DNA of 64,000 nucleotides from Hymenobacter psychrotolerans DSM 18569 (GTDB lineage Bacteria > Bacteroidota > Bacteroidia > Cytophagales > Hymenobacteraceae): positions 1-64,000 of the forward strand of contig NZ_FRAS01000007.1 in the NCBI RefSeq assembly GCF_900142395.1, given 5' to 3'. A program made the translations under genes and the position numbers. Under the pieces are notes generated by a model. It had not been told where the DNA came from. It did not search any database and was given only the letters and a program-made list of their open reading frames with translations. Below, piece after piece: positions 9,344 through 18,585 of the stretch (position 1 is the first letter of the stretch; every line of letters starts with the position of its first letter).

Positions 9344-9345
9344 CG

Positions 9346-10539
9346 ATGGAACCCGTCAAACTCTGGCTACAGCGCAACCTCAAGGGTGACCCGGTACTAT
9401 GGGGCATCGTGATTCTGTTTTCGCTTATCAGCATGGCCGTGGTGTATTCGGCTACCGGCACGCTGGCCTACAAAAACGAGCTGCGCGGCCGCTCCGGCAC
9501 CACCGAAATGATTCTGTTCAAGCACACCAGCCTCATTTTCGTGGGGCTGGCGCTGATGTGGCTGGCCCACCGCATCGACTACCGCTACTACTCGCGCCTC
9601 TCGCTGTACGCGCTGCTGCTGTCGGTGCCGCTTTTGCTGTTCACGTTCTTTATGGGCGGCACTACCCTTAACGATGCTTCGCGCTGGCTTACTATCCCGG
9701 TCATCAATCAAACCTTTCAGCCGTCCGACTTAGCCAAGCTGGCCCTGATTTCGCACCTGGCTTCCATGCTCAGCCGCCGCCAGCAGCACGTGCAGGACTT
9801 CAAAACCACGCTGCTGCCCGTGATGCTGTGGGTGGGACTGATCTGCGGTATTATCATCATGAGTAATGCCTCCACGGCGCTGCTGCTGTTTGCTACCTGC
9901 CTGCTGCTGATGTTTATCGGGCGCGTGCCGCTCAAGCAGATGGCTGTGATGGTGGCCATTGGGCTGGTGGTGGGCGGCGTGGGACTGGCTTCGGGGCAGC
10001 GCTACAAAACGGTAGTGTCGCGCATTGAAAGCTTCACCGACAAAAGCAAGCCGGTGCCGTTTCAGCTGGAGCACTCCTACATTGCCATTGCCACGGGCGG
10101 TATTACGGGAAAAGGCCCCGGCAATAGCACCGAGCGTAACATTCTGCCCCACCCGTATTCCGACTTCATCTATGCCGTAATCATCGAAGAATACGGCATG
10201 GTAGGCGGCGTAACGGTGTTATTTCTCTACCTGGCTTTCCTGTATCGAGGGCTGCTGACGGTGGTGAACAGCCACGGGGCCTTCGGCGGGCTGCTGGCGG
10301 CCGGTCTTACGTTTAGTCTGGTGCTGCAGGCCATGGTGAATATGGGCGTGGCCGTGGGGCTGGGCCCGATTACGGGGCTGCCGCTGCCGCTGCTGAGTAT
10401 GGGCGGCACCTCGCTCATTTTCACCGGTATCAGCGTGGGTATTATTCTGGCCGTGAGCCGGGGTGAGCGGGAAATCCGGCCCATGGTGGGCGAGCCCGCC
10501 GACACTGCCCGGATTCCCAAAAAAACGGCGTATGCCTAA
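9346..10539 (+). CDS. ftsW: septal peptidoglycan glycosyltransferase FtsW (SEDS family)
   Basis: Polytopic inner-membrane SEDS glycosyltransferase that polymerises lipid II at the septum together with FtsI. The 397-residue protein has about ten hydrophobic segments. The conserved C-terminal stretch GLPLPLLSMGGTSL lies near residue 344, with the usual periplasmic loop after PSDLAKLAL. Start is the ATG at 9346, immediately after the inverted repeat. Confidence 0.94.
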   Translation: MEPVKLWLQRNLKGDPVLWGIVILFSLISMAVVYSATGTLAYKNELRGRSGTTEMILFKHTSLIFVGLALMWLAHRIDYRYYSRLSLYALLLSVPLLLFTFFMGGTTLNDASRWLTIPVINQTFQPSDLAKLALISHLASMLSRRQQHVQDFKTTLLPVMLWVGLICGIIIMSNASTALLLFATCLLLMFIGRVPLKQMAVMVAIGLVVGGVGLASGQRYKTVVSRIESFTDKSKPVPFQLEHSYIAIATGGITGKGPGNSTERNILPHPYSDFIYAVIIEEYGMVGGVTVLFLYLAFLYRGLLTVVNSHGAFGGLLAAGLTFSLVLQAMVNMGVAVGLGPITGLPLPLLSMGGTSLIFTGISVGIILAVSRGEREIRPMVGEPADTARIPKKTAYA

Positions 10540-10621
10540 TGATGGCTACCTGCTGATAGTTGATTGATGCGCTATCGAAAGCGTAACTAACCAGCAATCA
10601 ACACCTAACAGTCAGCCATCA
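10540..10621 (+). repeat. imperfect inverted repeat filling the ftsW-murG gap
   Basis: The outer arms are TGATGGCT at 10540-10547 and AGCCATCA at 10614-10621, an 8-bp perfect match. An inner block TTGATTG at 10560-10566 pairs with 10595-10601, and a small CGCT/AGCG hairpin lies at the tip. The left arm starts directly after the ftsW stop codon and the right arm ends 18 bp before murG. Confidence 0.65.
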
Positions 10622-10639
10622 ATACTCAACAACCAGCAC

Positions 10640-11734
10640 ATGAAAGTTATCATCAGCGGCGGCGGTACGGGCGGGCACATCTTCCCGGCGGTGGCAATTG
10701 CCAATGAGCTGCGCCGCCGCCAGCCCGATGCCGAAATCCTGTTTGTGGGCGCCAACGGCCGCATGGAGATGACACGCGTGCCCGAAGCCGGCTACAAAAT
10801 CGTGGGCCTCGACATCAGTGGGCTGCAGCGTCGCCTCACGCCGCAGAACCTGCTGTTCCCGATTAAGGTGATGCGCGCCGTACGCAAAGCCGGCAAGCTG
10901 CTGGAAAGCTTCCGCCCCGATGCCGTGGTGGGTGTGGGCGGCTACGCGTCGGCGCCGGTGTTGCTGGCGGCCACGTCGCACGGTATTCCGTCGCTCATTC
11001 AGGAGCAGAACTCCTACGCCGGTCTCGTAAACAAGCTGCTGGCCCGCCGCGTGAATAAAATCTGCGTGGCCTATGAGGGCATGAACAAGTTTTTTCCGGC
11101 GGAGAAGCTGGTGCTCACCGGCAACCCCGTGCGCACCGAAATAGCCACCGGCGACCGGGCTGCTGCCCTGGCCTTCTTCGGCCTCGATGCCAGCCGCCCG
11201 GTGCTGCTGGTAATCGGGGGGAGCCTCGGTGCCCGCACGCTCAACCAGGCCACCGCCGCCGCCCTGCCGCGCCTGCAGGCGGCCGGGGTGCAGGTGCTCT
11301 GGCAAACCGGCAAGCTCTACTACCCGCAGGCGCAGGAGCAGGCCGCCCCCTTTGCGGCCGCAGGATTGCACGCCCTGGAATTTGTGCAGCGCATGGATCT
11401 GGCCTACGCCGCCGCCGATGTGGTTGTCAGCCGGGCCGGGGCACTGTCGGTTTCGGAGCTGTGCCTGACCGGCAAGCCCAGCATTCTGGTGCCCTCGCCC
11501 AACGTGGCCGAAGACCATCAGACTAAAAACGCCATGGCCTTGGTGAAGCACGATGCCGCACTGTTGGTGAAGGACAGCGAAGCGGCCACACGCCTCTACG
11601 ACGAGGCCCTGGCGCTGCTTCAGGACCCGGCCCGCCAGCAGCAGCTCAGCGCCAATGTGCGGCAGCTCGCTCATCCGGAGGCCACCAGCACGATTGTGGA
11701 TGAGCTGCTGAAGCTCATAAAAACACGTTCCTGA
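10640..11734 (+). CDS. murG: UDP-N-acetylglucosamine--undecaprenyl-diphospho-MurNAc-pentapeptide GlcNAc transferase MurG
   Basis: Peripheral inner-membrane GT-B glycosyltransferase converting lipid I to lipid II. The 364-residue protein starts with the glycine loop ISGGGTGGHIFPA. It carries a second glycine-rich loop VIGGSLGARTLN near residue 192 and the UDP-GlcNAc site region VVSRAGALSVSEL near 262. Length is typical. Confidence 0.96.
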   Translation: MKVIISGGGTGGHIFPAVAIANELRRRQPDAEILFVGANGRMEMTRVPEAGYKIVGLDISGLQRRLTPQNLLFPIKVMRAVRKAGKLLESFRPDAVVGVGGYASAPVLLAATSHGIPSLIQEQNSYAGLVNKLLARRVNKICVAYEGMNKFFPAEKLVLTGNPVRTEIATGDRAAALAFFGLDASRPVLLVIGGSLGARTLNQATAAALPRLQAAGVQVLWQTGKLYYPQAQEQAAPFAAAGLHALEFVQRMDLAYAAADVVVSRAGALSVSELCLTGKPSILVPSPNVAEDHQTKNAMALVKHDAALLVKDSEAATRLYDEALALLQDPARQQQLSANVRQLAHPEATSTIVDELLKLIKTRS

Positions 11735-11798
11735 TTAAGTTCTGGCAGTAAAGTGGGCAGCAGGCCTACTAATCCCTACTCTGTAATTCCTCTTTCCT

Positions 11799-13235
11799 TT
11801 GAACCCAGTCGCCGCCTTTCCTTACGTCTACTTCCTCGGTATCGGAGGCATTGGTATGTCGGCGCTGGCGCGCTGGTTCCAGGCCAATGGCCACCAGGTA
11901 TCCGGCTACGACAAAACCCGCACGCCGCTCACCGACGCGCTGGAAGCGGAAGGCATTGCGGTGCATTTCGATGATGCCGTAGACAGCATTCCGGCCGCAG
12001 TGCGCCAGCGCCGTGACCAGACACTTGTTGTGCTGACCCCGGCCATCCCCAAAGACCATCGGGAATGGGCGTGGCTGCGCGAAAACGGCTACGACATCCG
12101 CAAGCGCAGCCAGGTGCTGGGCGTACTCACGGCCGGCCACCGCACCATTGCCGTGGCCGGTACGCACGGCAAAACCACTACCAGCAGCATGGTGGCGCAC
12201 CTTCTGCACCACGCCGGGGTGCCCTGCGCGGCATTTCTGGGCGGCCTCTCCGTCAATCTGGGTTCCAATCTGCTCCTGCCGCCGACCGGTGAAGCCCACG
12301 TGCCCATCGTGGTAGAAGCCGACGAATACGACCGGAGTTTCCTGACCCTGCACCCCGAAATTGCCATTGTTACGAGCACCGATGCCGACCACCTCGACAT
12401 CTACGGTGACAAAGACGCGCTGGTAGAGTCGTTCCGGCAGTTTGTGGGCCAGATTCAGCCCGGCGGCACACTCATCATCAACCACACCGCCGACGCCAGC
12501 GTGGCAGCCGCCGTGCCGGCCGGCGTGCGGGTTATCCGCTACGGCCTCTCACCCGAGCAGGGCCCGGAACTCTACGCCGACCACATCACGGCGCAGGGCC
12601 ACGAGTTCCGGTTCGACCTGCACGGGCCGCAGGGTACGGCAGCGGAACTCGCGCTGGCCGTGCCCGGCTACCACAACGTGGAAAACATGCTGGCCGCCGC
12701 CTGCGTGGCTCAGTTGGAAGGCGTGAGCCCGGAAAAGTTACAAACGGCTGTTGCGGCCTACCGGGGCGTGAAACGCCGCTTCGAGTTCATCCTGACAGCC
12801 GGAGCAGGAGACGGGCAGAAAGTTTATGTGGATGATTATGCCCATCATCCACGCGAAATTGAGGCTTTCCTTCGTTCCCTGCGCACATTGTATCCGGGCC
12901 GCCGGCTGCGGGTGGTTTTCCAGCCGCATCTGTTCACCCGCACCCGCGACTTTGCTCCCGGATTTGCTGAGAGTCTGAGTCTTGCTGATGAAGTGGTGCT
13001 GATGGATATCTATCCGGCGCGGGAGCTGCCGCTGCCTGGTGTGACGTCCGAATTGATTTTGTCCCAAATAACTGCCCCTCGAAAATCACTGCAGAGTCGG
13101 GAGGAAATTTTCGCTAATACCGAAACCCAATCGGATTTCGACGTATTAGCCACTGTCGGCGCCGGCGACATTGACCAGCTTGTACCGCGTTTAAAGAATA
13201 TTTTACATCTTCGGTGGAATGGAACTCAAGCGTAA
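11799..13235 (+). CDS. murC: UDP-N-acetylmuramate--L-alanine ligase MurC
   Basis: Cytoplasmic Mur ligase adding the first amino acid of the stem peptide. The 478-residue protein has the GIGGIGMSALARW dinucleotide-type loop near residue 14, the ATP loop VAGTHGKTTTSSM near 119 and the YAHHPREI motif near 347. The start is a TTG at 11799, which places the conserved Y-F-L-G-I-G-G-I-G at its usual distance from the N-terminus. It overlaps ftsQ by 17 bp. Confidence 0.94.
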   Translation: MNPVAAFPYVYFLGIGGIGMSALARWFQANGHQVSGYDKTRTPLTDALEAEGIAVHFDDAVDSIPAAVRQRRDQTLVVLTPAIPKDHREWAWLRENGYDIRKRSQVLGVLTAGHRTIAVAGTHGKTTTSSMVAHLLHHAGVPCAAFLGGLSVNLGSNLLLPPTGEAHVPIVVEADEYDRSFLTLHPEIAIVTSTDADHLDIYGDKDALVESFRQFVGQIQPGGTLIINHTADASVAAAVPAGVRVIRYGLSPEQGPELYADHITAQGHEFRFDLHGPQGTAAELALAVPGYHNVENMLAAACVAQLEGVSPEKLQTAVAAYRGVKRRFEFILTAGAGDGQKVYVDDYAHHPREIEAFLRSLRTLYPGRRLRVVFQPHLFTRTRDFAPGFAESLSLADEVVLMDIYPARELPLPGVTSELILSQITAPRKSLQSREEIFANTETQSDFDVLATVGAGDIDQLVPRLKNILHLRWNGTQA

Positions 13236-13983
13236 GGTAAATAATGTGCTGTTTGCCACCGGCTGCCTCGTGCTGCTGGGTGGGCTGGCCGTGTTTGCCG
13301 GCGTAAAGCAGGCCAGCCGGCCCGTCGGGCAGGTCATCGTCACCATCGGCAACGAGTTCAACAACTACTTTATCAGCGAGCGGGAAGTCACCAGCCTGCT
13401 TACCCGCAACGGCGAGCAGCGTCTGGAGGGCAGTACGCCCGAAGAGCTCAACCTGCCGGCCCTGGAAGCCCGCCTGAAGGCCCACAGCTTTGTGAAGGAT
13501 GCGCAGGTCTACCGCGACCTGGCCGGCAACCTCCACGCCGATGTGCGCCAGAACCGTCCCATTGCCCGCCTCGTACACGCCGACACCCGCCAGGACTGCT
13601 ACCTCGACGCCGACGGCAACAAGCTGCCGCTGTCCTCGCTGTTTACGGCACGCGTGGTGCCTGTGTCGCGTCCCGGCGGGCAGCCGCTGGCAGCTTCGTT
13701 CTTCCAGGATTCTACCGGCCTGCGGTATCTGGAGTTGCTGCGCTACATTGATGAGCACTCGTTCTGGCGGGCGCAGGTAGCAGAGGTCTTCATCGGGGCC
13801 AACGGCAAGGTTTCGTTCACCCAACAAATAGGAGACCAGCAGGTAGAATTTGGCTTTCCTGAGAATATTTCAGAAAAATTTGCGAAACTGATGGTATTTT
13901 ACCGTCAAATACCTCCCGCCTTAGGCTGGGATACCTACCACCGCGTCAACGTTGAATTCAAAGATCAGATAATTTGCGAGTGA
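13219..13983 (+). CDS. ftsQ: cell division protein FtsQ
   Basis: Bitopic divisome protein between murC and ftsA. It has a short cytoplasmic N-terminus, one membrane segment (about residues 9-27) and a periplasmic part. Residues 70-115 form a POTRA/FtsQ-type region with SFVKDAQVYRDLAGNLHADV and RPIARL. FtsQ links early and late division proteins. The 254-residue length is normal for Bacteroidota. The start lies inside murC, which suggests translational coupling. Confidence 0.9.
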   Translation: MELKRKVNNVLFATGCLVLLGGLAVFAGVKQASRPVGQVIVTIGNEFNNYFISEREVTSLLTRNGEQRLEGSTPEELNLPALEARLKAHSFVKDAQVYRDLAGNLHADVRQNRPIARLVHADTRQDCYLDADGNKLPLSSLFTARVVPVSRPGGQPLAASFFQDSTGLRYLELLRYIDEHSFWRAQVAEVFIGANGKVSFTQQIGDQQVEFGFPENISEKFAKLMVFYRQIPPALGWDTYHRVNVEFKDQIICE

Positions 13984-14013
13984 GATTTTCTCGCTCCATT
14001 GGCCTGAAAAGCC

Positions 14014-14021
14014 TATTTTTG
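14014..14021 (+). promoter_or_regulatory. possible -7 element of an ftsA promoter
   Basis: TATTTTTG matches TAnnTTTG in the 96-bp gap between ftsQ and ftsA, 58 bp before the ATG. No TTG lies at the usual 19-21 bp; the nearest, at 13999, is only 12 bp upstream. The -33 half is therefore unconvincing. Confidence 0.4.
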
Positions 14022-14079
14022 CCCCTAATACACCGCCTCACACTGCCCTCGCCCGCCAGCTTAACCCGACAACCTCCCC

Positions 14080-15465
14080 ATGCAACACGATAAGATTGTA
14101 GTCGGCCTCGACATTGGAACCACCAAAATCTGTGCCCTCGTAGGCCGTAAAAACGAATTTGGCAAGCTAGAAATTCTAGGCATGGGCAAAGCCGTGTCGG
14201 AAGGAGTAGTGCGAGGCATTGTGTCCAATATCGACAAGACGGTGGACGCCATTAAGCGGGCTATCCGGCAGGCGGAGGAACAGTCGGGCATCAATATCGG
14301 CGTGGTAAACGTGGGCATTGCCGGCCAGCACATCAAGAGCCTGCAGCACAACGGCAGCATCACGCGCGCTTCCGCCGACAGCGAAATCACGCAGGAAGAC
14401 GTGGAGCGCCTCACCGGCGACATGTACCGCCTCGTGACGCCGCCCGGCTCCCAGATCATCCACGTAATGCCCCAGGACTATAAGGTGGACTACGAGGAAG
14501 GCATCATGGACCCGGTGGGTATGTCGGGCGTGCGGCTGGAAGGCAACTTCCACATCATCACGGCGCAAAGCACGGCCATCAACAACGTCAATAAGTGCGT
14601 CAACAAGGGCGGCCTCGAAATCGACAATCTGATTCTGGAGCCGCTGGCGTCCAGCCTGTCGGTGCTGTCGGATGAGGAGAAGGAGGCCGGCGTAGCCCTG
14701 ATTGATATTGGGGGCGGCACCACCGACCTGGCTATCTTCAAGGATGGCATCATCCGGCACGCAGCGGTGCTGCCGTTTGGCGGCAACATCGTCACGTCCG
14801 ACATCAAGCAGGGTTGCCAGGTGATGCAAAACCAGGCCGAGCAGCTCAAAGTGAAATTCGGCAAAGCCATTGCAGAGGAAGCTTCCGACTACGAAATCGT
14901 GAGCATCCCGGGCCTGCGCGACCGGGCTCCCAAGGAAATTTCTCTCAAGAATCTGGCTTACATTATTGAGGCCCGGATGGAGGAAATCATCGAGCTGGTG
15001 TACGCTGAGATTCAGCGCACGGGCCACGCCGACAAGCTGGCGGCCGGTATCGTGCTGACAGGCGGCGGCGCGCAGCTGCAGAACCTGGTGCAGCTCACGG
15101 AGTACGTGACGGGCCTCGACACCCGCATTGGCTACCCCAATGAGCACCTGGGCAAGAGCAAGATTGAGGCGGTGAAGTCGCCGATGTACGCTACTACGGT
15201 GGGCCTCGTGCTAGCCGGCTACCGTTCCCTGGATGAGCGCCTGAACCGCAACAACTACGAGCAGCAGGAAGAGCAGAAGCCCGCCGTAGCCCATCAGCAC
15301 ACGCCTGCGCCCATTGCGGCCTCTGCCGTGATAGTAACGCCCAAGGCAGAGCCAGCCAAAGCCCCGGAGCCCAAGAAACCCTCGTCTACCGGCGACTTTT
15401 TCCGCAACATCATCAGCAACACCAAAAAGCTGCTGATTGACGATTTTGATGACAAGCAGTACTAG
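14080..15465 (+). CDS. ftsA: cell division protein FtsA
   Basis: Actin-like ATPase that tethers FtsZ to the membrane. The 461-residue protein begins with the phosphate-1 motif VGLDIGTTKICALVG. The phosphate-2 motif LIDIGGGTTDLAIF lies near residue 207 and the adenosine motif IVLTGGGAQL near 325. A Pro/Ala/Lys-rich linker leads to the C-terminal amphipathic membrane-targeting helix (FFRNIISNTKKLLIDDF). It is longer than E. coli FtsA because of that linker. Confidence 0.96.
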   Translation: MQHDKIVVGLDIGTTKICALVGRKNEFGKLEILGMGKAVSEGVVRGIVSNIDKTVDAIKRAIRQAEEQSGINIGVVNVGIAGQHIKSLQHNGSITRASADSEITQEDVERLTGDMYRLVTPPGSQIIHVMPQDYKVDYEEGIMDPVGMSGVRLEGNFHIITAQSTAINNVNKCVNKGGLEIDNLILEPLASSLSVLSDEEKEAGVALIDIGGGTTDLAIFKDGIIRHAAVLPFGGNIVTSDIKQGCQVMQNQAEQLKVKFGKAIAEEASDYEIVSIPGLRDRAPKEISLKNLAYIIEARMEEIIELVYAEIQRTGHADKLAAGIVLTGGGAQLQNLVQLTEYVTGLDTRIGYPNEHLGKSKIEAVKSPMYATTVGLVLAGYRSLDERLNRNNYEQQEEQKPAVAHQHTPAPIAASAVIVTPKAEPAKAPEPKKPSSTGDFFRNIISNTKKLLIDDFDDKQY

Positions 15466-15590
15466 TTGATTGGAGTCTTGGGGGCGCGGAAGCCCGGCCT
15501 GAGAGTTGCGCACAGCGGAACTTTACTGGGCCGGAACGCCTGTAGCAGAAACCAAGACCCGCAGTCCCCAAGTCCCAAGACCCCAACCAA
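15466..15590 (+). repeat. imperfect inverted repeat bridging ftsA and ftsZ
   Basis: The left arm 15466-15482 pairs with 15574-15590 at 15 of 17 positions, with an 8-bp perfect core GTCTTGGG/CCCAAGAC. The left arm starts directly after the ftsA stop and the right arm ends on the A of the ftsZ ATG. The right side also repeats the CCCAAG word. Same geometry as the murD-ftsW repeat. Confidence 0.65.
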
Positions 15591-17092
15591 TGAATTATAA
15601 ATTCGACATCCCGGCGCAGTCCAAGTCCATCATCAAGGTGATTGGCGTGGGTGGGGGCGGCTCCAACGCCGTGAACCACATGTTCAGCCAGGGCATCAAG
15701 GACGTAGAATTCGTCATTTGTAACACCGATAAGCAGGCATTGGCCTCTTCTACGGTGCCCAACCGCCTGCAGATCGGGCTGGACCTGACCGAAGGCCTCG
15801 GGGCCGGCGCCAACCCTGAGCGAGGCAAGCAGGCCGCCATCGAAAGCCGCGAACAAATCCGGGAACTCCTGAGCAACGGCACCAAAATGGTGTTTATCAC
15901 GGCCGGTATGGGCGGTGGTACGGGCACGGGTGCGGCACCGGTTATTGCCAAAGTCGCCAAAGAACTCGGCATCCTCACGGTAGGTATCGTGACGGCGCCT
16001 TTCATGTTTGAAGGCAAGAAAAAGCGTCAGCAGGCTGAGCACGGCATCAAGGAGCTGAGCGAAAACTGCGACACCGTACTGGTGATTCTTAACGATAAGC
16101 TGCGCGAGATTTACGGCAACCTGCCTATCCGCTCGGCCTTCGCCAAAGCCGATAACGTGCTGAGCACCGCCGCCAAGTCCATTGCCGAAATTATTACGGT
16201 GACGGCCGACGTGAACGTGGACTTTGAAGACGTGAAAACGGTGATGAAGGACAGCGGTGCGGCCGTTATGGGCTCGAGCATCACGGAGGGCGAAAACCGC
16301 GCCCGCCGTGCGGCCGAAGAGGCACTGGCTTCTCCGCTGCTCAACAATACCGATATCCATGGGGCGCAGCGCATCCTGCTCAGCATCATGTCCGGCGACC
16401 AGGCCGAGCTGGAAATGGATGAGCTGACCGAAATTACGGAGTGCATCCAGGACAAAGCCGGCCAGAATGCGGAAGTAATCTTCGGCCACGGTATCGATTC
16501 TACTCTGGGCCAGAGCATCCGGGTGACGGTTATTGCCACTGGTTTCGCGCGGGAAGCACACACCATCACGGCTATTCCGGCGCGGGAAGAGGAGCCAGTA
16601 AGCCAGCCCGAAGCTCAGCTGAACGTCTTCAATAAGGAGCCGCTGGACGTAGCAACGGCCCCGGTAGTGCCTTCCTTCACGAGTGCACCGGTTCCGCAGC
16701 CCATGGCTCCGGCCCCGATGCCAGAGCCGCAGCCCGTGAAGTTTGACCTCGAAACTTCTCCGTATACCGGCCAGGTACCGCCCGTGGCGGCCCCATCGGC
16801 GCCGGCTCCTGAACCAGTGGTGTATCATGCTGCCCAGCCCGCCGCGCCTTTGCCTGGCCGCCCGGCTCTTGATGCCCGCGCCGAGGAGCGCCGCCGCCGC
16901 CTGCAGGAACTCAGCAACGGCCTCACCAACGACTCCATCAAGGATCAGCTGGAGACGCCTGCGTACCTGCGCCGGCAAGTGAAGCTGGAGAATGTAACGC
17001 CCTCTTCGGAGCGAAACATCAGCCGCTTCAACCTCTCCGACGACAACGAACTGCTGGGCGACAACCGTTTCCTGCACGACAACGTCGACTAG
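15590..17092 (+). CDS. ftsZ: cell division protein FtsZ
   Basis: Tubulin-like GTPase that forms the Z ring. It has the GVGGGGSNAVNHM loop near residue 18, the tubulin signature GGGTGTGAAPVIA near 107 and the synergy-loop region NVDFEDVKTVM near 207. A long Pro/Ala-rich linker (about 320-440) and an acidic C-terminal tail follow. I chose the ATG at 15590, giving 500 residues, over an upstream in-frame start at 15506. The extra residues from 15506 are unlike FtsZ and would lie inside the inverted repeat region. Confidence 0.97.
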   Translation: MNYKFDIPAQSKSIIKVIGVGGGGSNAVNHMFSQGIKDVEFVICNTDKQALASSTVPNRLQIGLDLTEGLGAGANPERGKQAAIESREQIRELLSNGTKMVFITAGMGGGTGTGAAPVIAKVAKELGILTVGIVTAPFMFEGKKKRQQAEHGIKELSENCDTVLVILNDKLREIYGNLPIRSAFAKADNVLSTAAKSIAEIITVTADVNVDFEDVKTVMKDSGAAVMGSSITEGENRARRAAEEALASPLLNNTDIHGAQRILLSIMSGDQAELEMDELTEITECIQDKAGQNAEVIFGHGIDSTLGQSIRVTVIATGFAREAHTITAIPAREEEPVSQPEAQLNVFNKEPLDVATAPVVPSFTSAPVPQPMAPAPMPEPQPVKFDLETSPYTGQVPPVAAPSAPAPEPVVYHAAQPAAPLPGRPALDARAEERRRRLQELSNGLTNDSIKDQLETPAYLRRQVKLENVTPSSERNISRFNLSDDNELLGDNRFLHDNVD

Positions 17093-17107
17093 ATTCAGGT
17101 AAAACCA

Positions 17108-17154
17108 CCTAAAGCAAAGGCCGCTGCAGTATCTGCAGCGGCCTTTGCTTTAGG
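17108..17154 (+). terminator. terminator of the dcw cluster
   Basis: A perfect 22-bp stem (17108-17129 with 17133-17154) and a 3-nt loop lie 15 bp after the ftsZ stop. The stem contains TTTGCTTT on its 3' side but no long U-tract. It also faces the converging lipoprotein gene at 17171 and probably works both ways. Confidence 0.85.
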
Positions 17155-17170
17155 TAGAAACTGATGCTTG

Positions 17171-17341
17171 TCAGCGTGGCTGGCGCTGAGGCAGTTCAAG
17201 CGAATCAGAAGCAGCAGGCTGAGTGTACCGTGGGGAGCCCGGCTCCCGGTCGGGGCTGAGGGAACGGGTGGAAGAGAGCGAAGAACAGGCGGCTAAAGGC
17301 AAAATCAGTAGCACAGCTATCCACAAGAGCGGCTTCTGCAT
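17171..17341 (-). CDS. small putative lipoprotein
   Basis: 56-residue protein with a signal peptide ending in the lipobox L-A-A-C near residue 19, followed by a Ser/Pro/Arg-rich tail. I chose the ATG at 17341 because it places the hydrophobic core directly after M-Q-K; an upstream start at 17374 is possible. It lies 33 bp after the diheme peroxidase gene in the same direction and may be the last gene of that operon. No known family recognised. Confidence 0.6.
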   Translation of the reverse strand: MQKPLLWIAVLLILPLAACSSLSSTRSLSPDREPGSPRYTQPAASDSLELPQRQPR

Positions 17342-17374
17342 CACAGAAGGAAAGAACAGGAAAGCAGACTTCAC

Positions 17375-18565
17375 TCAGAAAGGGTTGGAGAAGCGCTTAT
17401 CCTGAATGAAAGTAGAATCTGTCAGGGTTTTCAGGAAGGCAACGAGCTGCCGCTTTTCGGTAGCGGTCAGGTTAAGCGTAGTGCTGTTGCTGCCGGCCGG
17501 GCCGGGGTTGGAGAGCAGCAGAATCGGGTTTACGTTGGGGCTGTTCCGCTGAATGTGCTCGTTGTAGTGGTCCACTACTTCTTCCAGGGTCTGGAAGCGG
17601 CCATCGTGCATGTAGGGAGCCGTGAGGGCAATATTGCGCAGAGTAGGCACCCGGAACAGCCCTTTGTCGCTGGGCCGGCCCGTGATGCCAAACCGGCCGG
17701 GGTCCGCAAAGGTCATATCCAGGCCATTGTTGACAAATTCTGCCGTGCCGCCGACCGTAGCAAACGTAGCGTTGGTAAAAGTAAAGTTGTTGCCGTTGTG
17801 GCAATGGTCGCAGGAGCCGCCGCGGGCGTTGCTGTTGCCACCTTCGCCGGGATGGTTGAAGAAAAGCAGCCGGCCGGCCCGCTCGTCATCATTCAGGCGA
17901 GTCTGGCCAAGCAGCGACTGTTCGTAGCGCGTGTTGGAGGAAATAAGGGTCCGCTGGAACTGAGCCAGGGCCTTAAGCACGTTTTCTTCGGTGATAGTGC
18001 TGGAGCCGAACGCCCGGGCAAACAGCGGCGGGTACATATCGGTCTGCTGCAGCTTGCTGACGCCGGTAGCCAGCGACTGGTGCAGCTCCACCGGGTTTTC
18101 GATGGGGGTGCGGGCCTGGGTTTCAAGCGTGGTGGCCGCGCCGTCCCAGTTCAGGGTGGGCTCCCACAGCAGGTTCACCAGCGACATGGTGTTGCGCTGA
18201 TGAGCAATGCCATCGACGCCAACGGCCAGGGCCCGGCCGTCGGTGAAAGCCTTGCTTTGCTGGTGGCACGAGCCGCACGACATGGCATTGTTGCGGGAAA
18301 GCCGGGTTTCGTAGAACAGCTTACGGCCCAGGTCAATACCTTCCACCGTCAGCTGATTATTGGCCGGAATAACAACGCCTTTGGGCAGCTGCGACGGAAT
18401 TTCTAACGTGTAAGGCGTCGGCAGTGGCACTTGCGGCTCAACGGGCTGCGGCTCTTCCCGGTGGCAGGCCGCCGCCGACAGCAGGGCAGCCATGGAAAGC
18501 AGAAGCCAGGAACGCAAACGGGTACCACGTAGCAACATAAACAAGGCGGAACTGAGACGGCTCAA
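17375..18565 (-). CDS. diheme cytochrome c peroxidase (MauG/MbnH-like), lipoprotein
   Basis: Periplasmic diheme protein of the cytochrome c peroxidase/MauG superfamily, probably a lipoprotein (lipobox A-A-A-C, Cys34). Two heme c motifs are visible: CGSCH at 97-101 and CDHCH at 252-256, plus the distal RVPTLRNIALTAPYMHDG region. Members either reduce H2O2 or oxidise protein residues after translation. It is the second such gene in this cluster; its sequence differs clearly from the one at 19713. The TAPYMHDGR motif is shared by both. Confidence 0.85.
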   Translation of the reverse strand: MSRLSSALFMLLRGTRLRSWLLLSMAALLSAAACHREEPQPVEPQVPLPTPYTLEIPSQLPKGVVIPANNQLTVEGIDLGRKLFYETRLSRNNAMSCGSCHQQSKAFTDGRALAVGVDGIAHQRNTMSLVNLLWEPTLNWDGAATTLETQARTPIENPVELHQSLATGVSKLQQTDMYPPLFARAFGSSTITEENVLKALAQFQRTLISSNTRYEQSLLGQTRLNDDERAGRLLFFNHPGEGGNSNARGGSCDHCHNGNNFTFTNATFATVGGTAEFVNNGLDMTFADPGRFGITGRPSDKGLFRVPTLRNIALTAPYMHDGRFQTLEEVVDHYNEHIQRNSPNVNPILLLSNPGPAGSNSTTLNLTATEKRQLVAFLKTLTDSTFIQDKRFSNPF

Positions 18566-18585
18566 GATACTATTTCCTGAGCCAA

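Noticed and set aside
17555-18406. 283-codon plus-strand frame opposite the second diheme peroxidase
   Set aside because: The minus strand encodes both heme motifs and a lipoprotein signal; the plus frame is its mirror.
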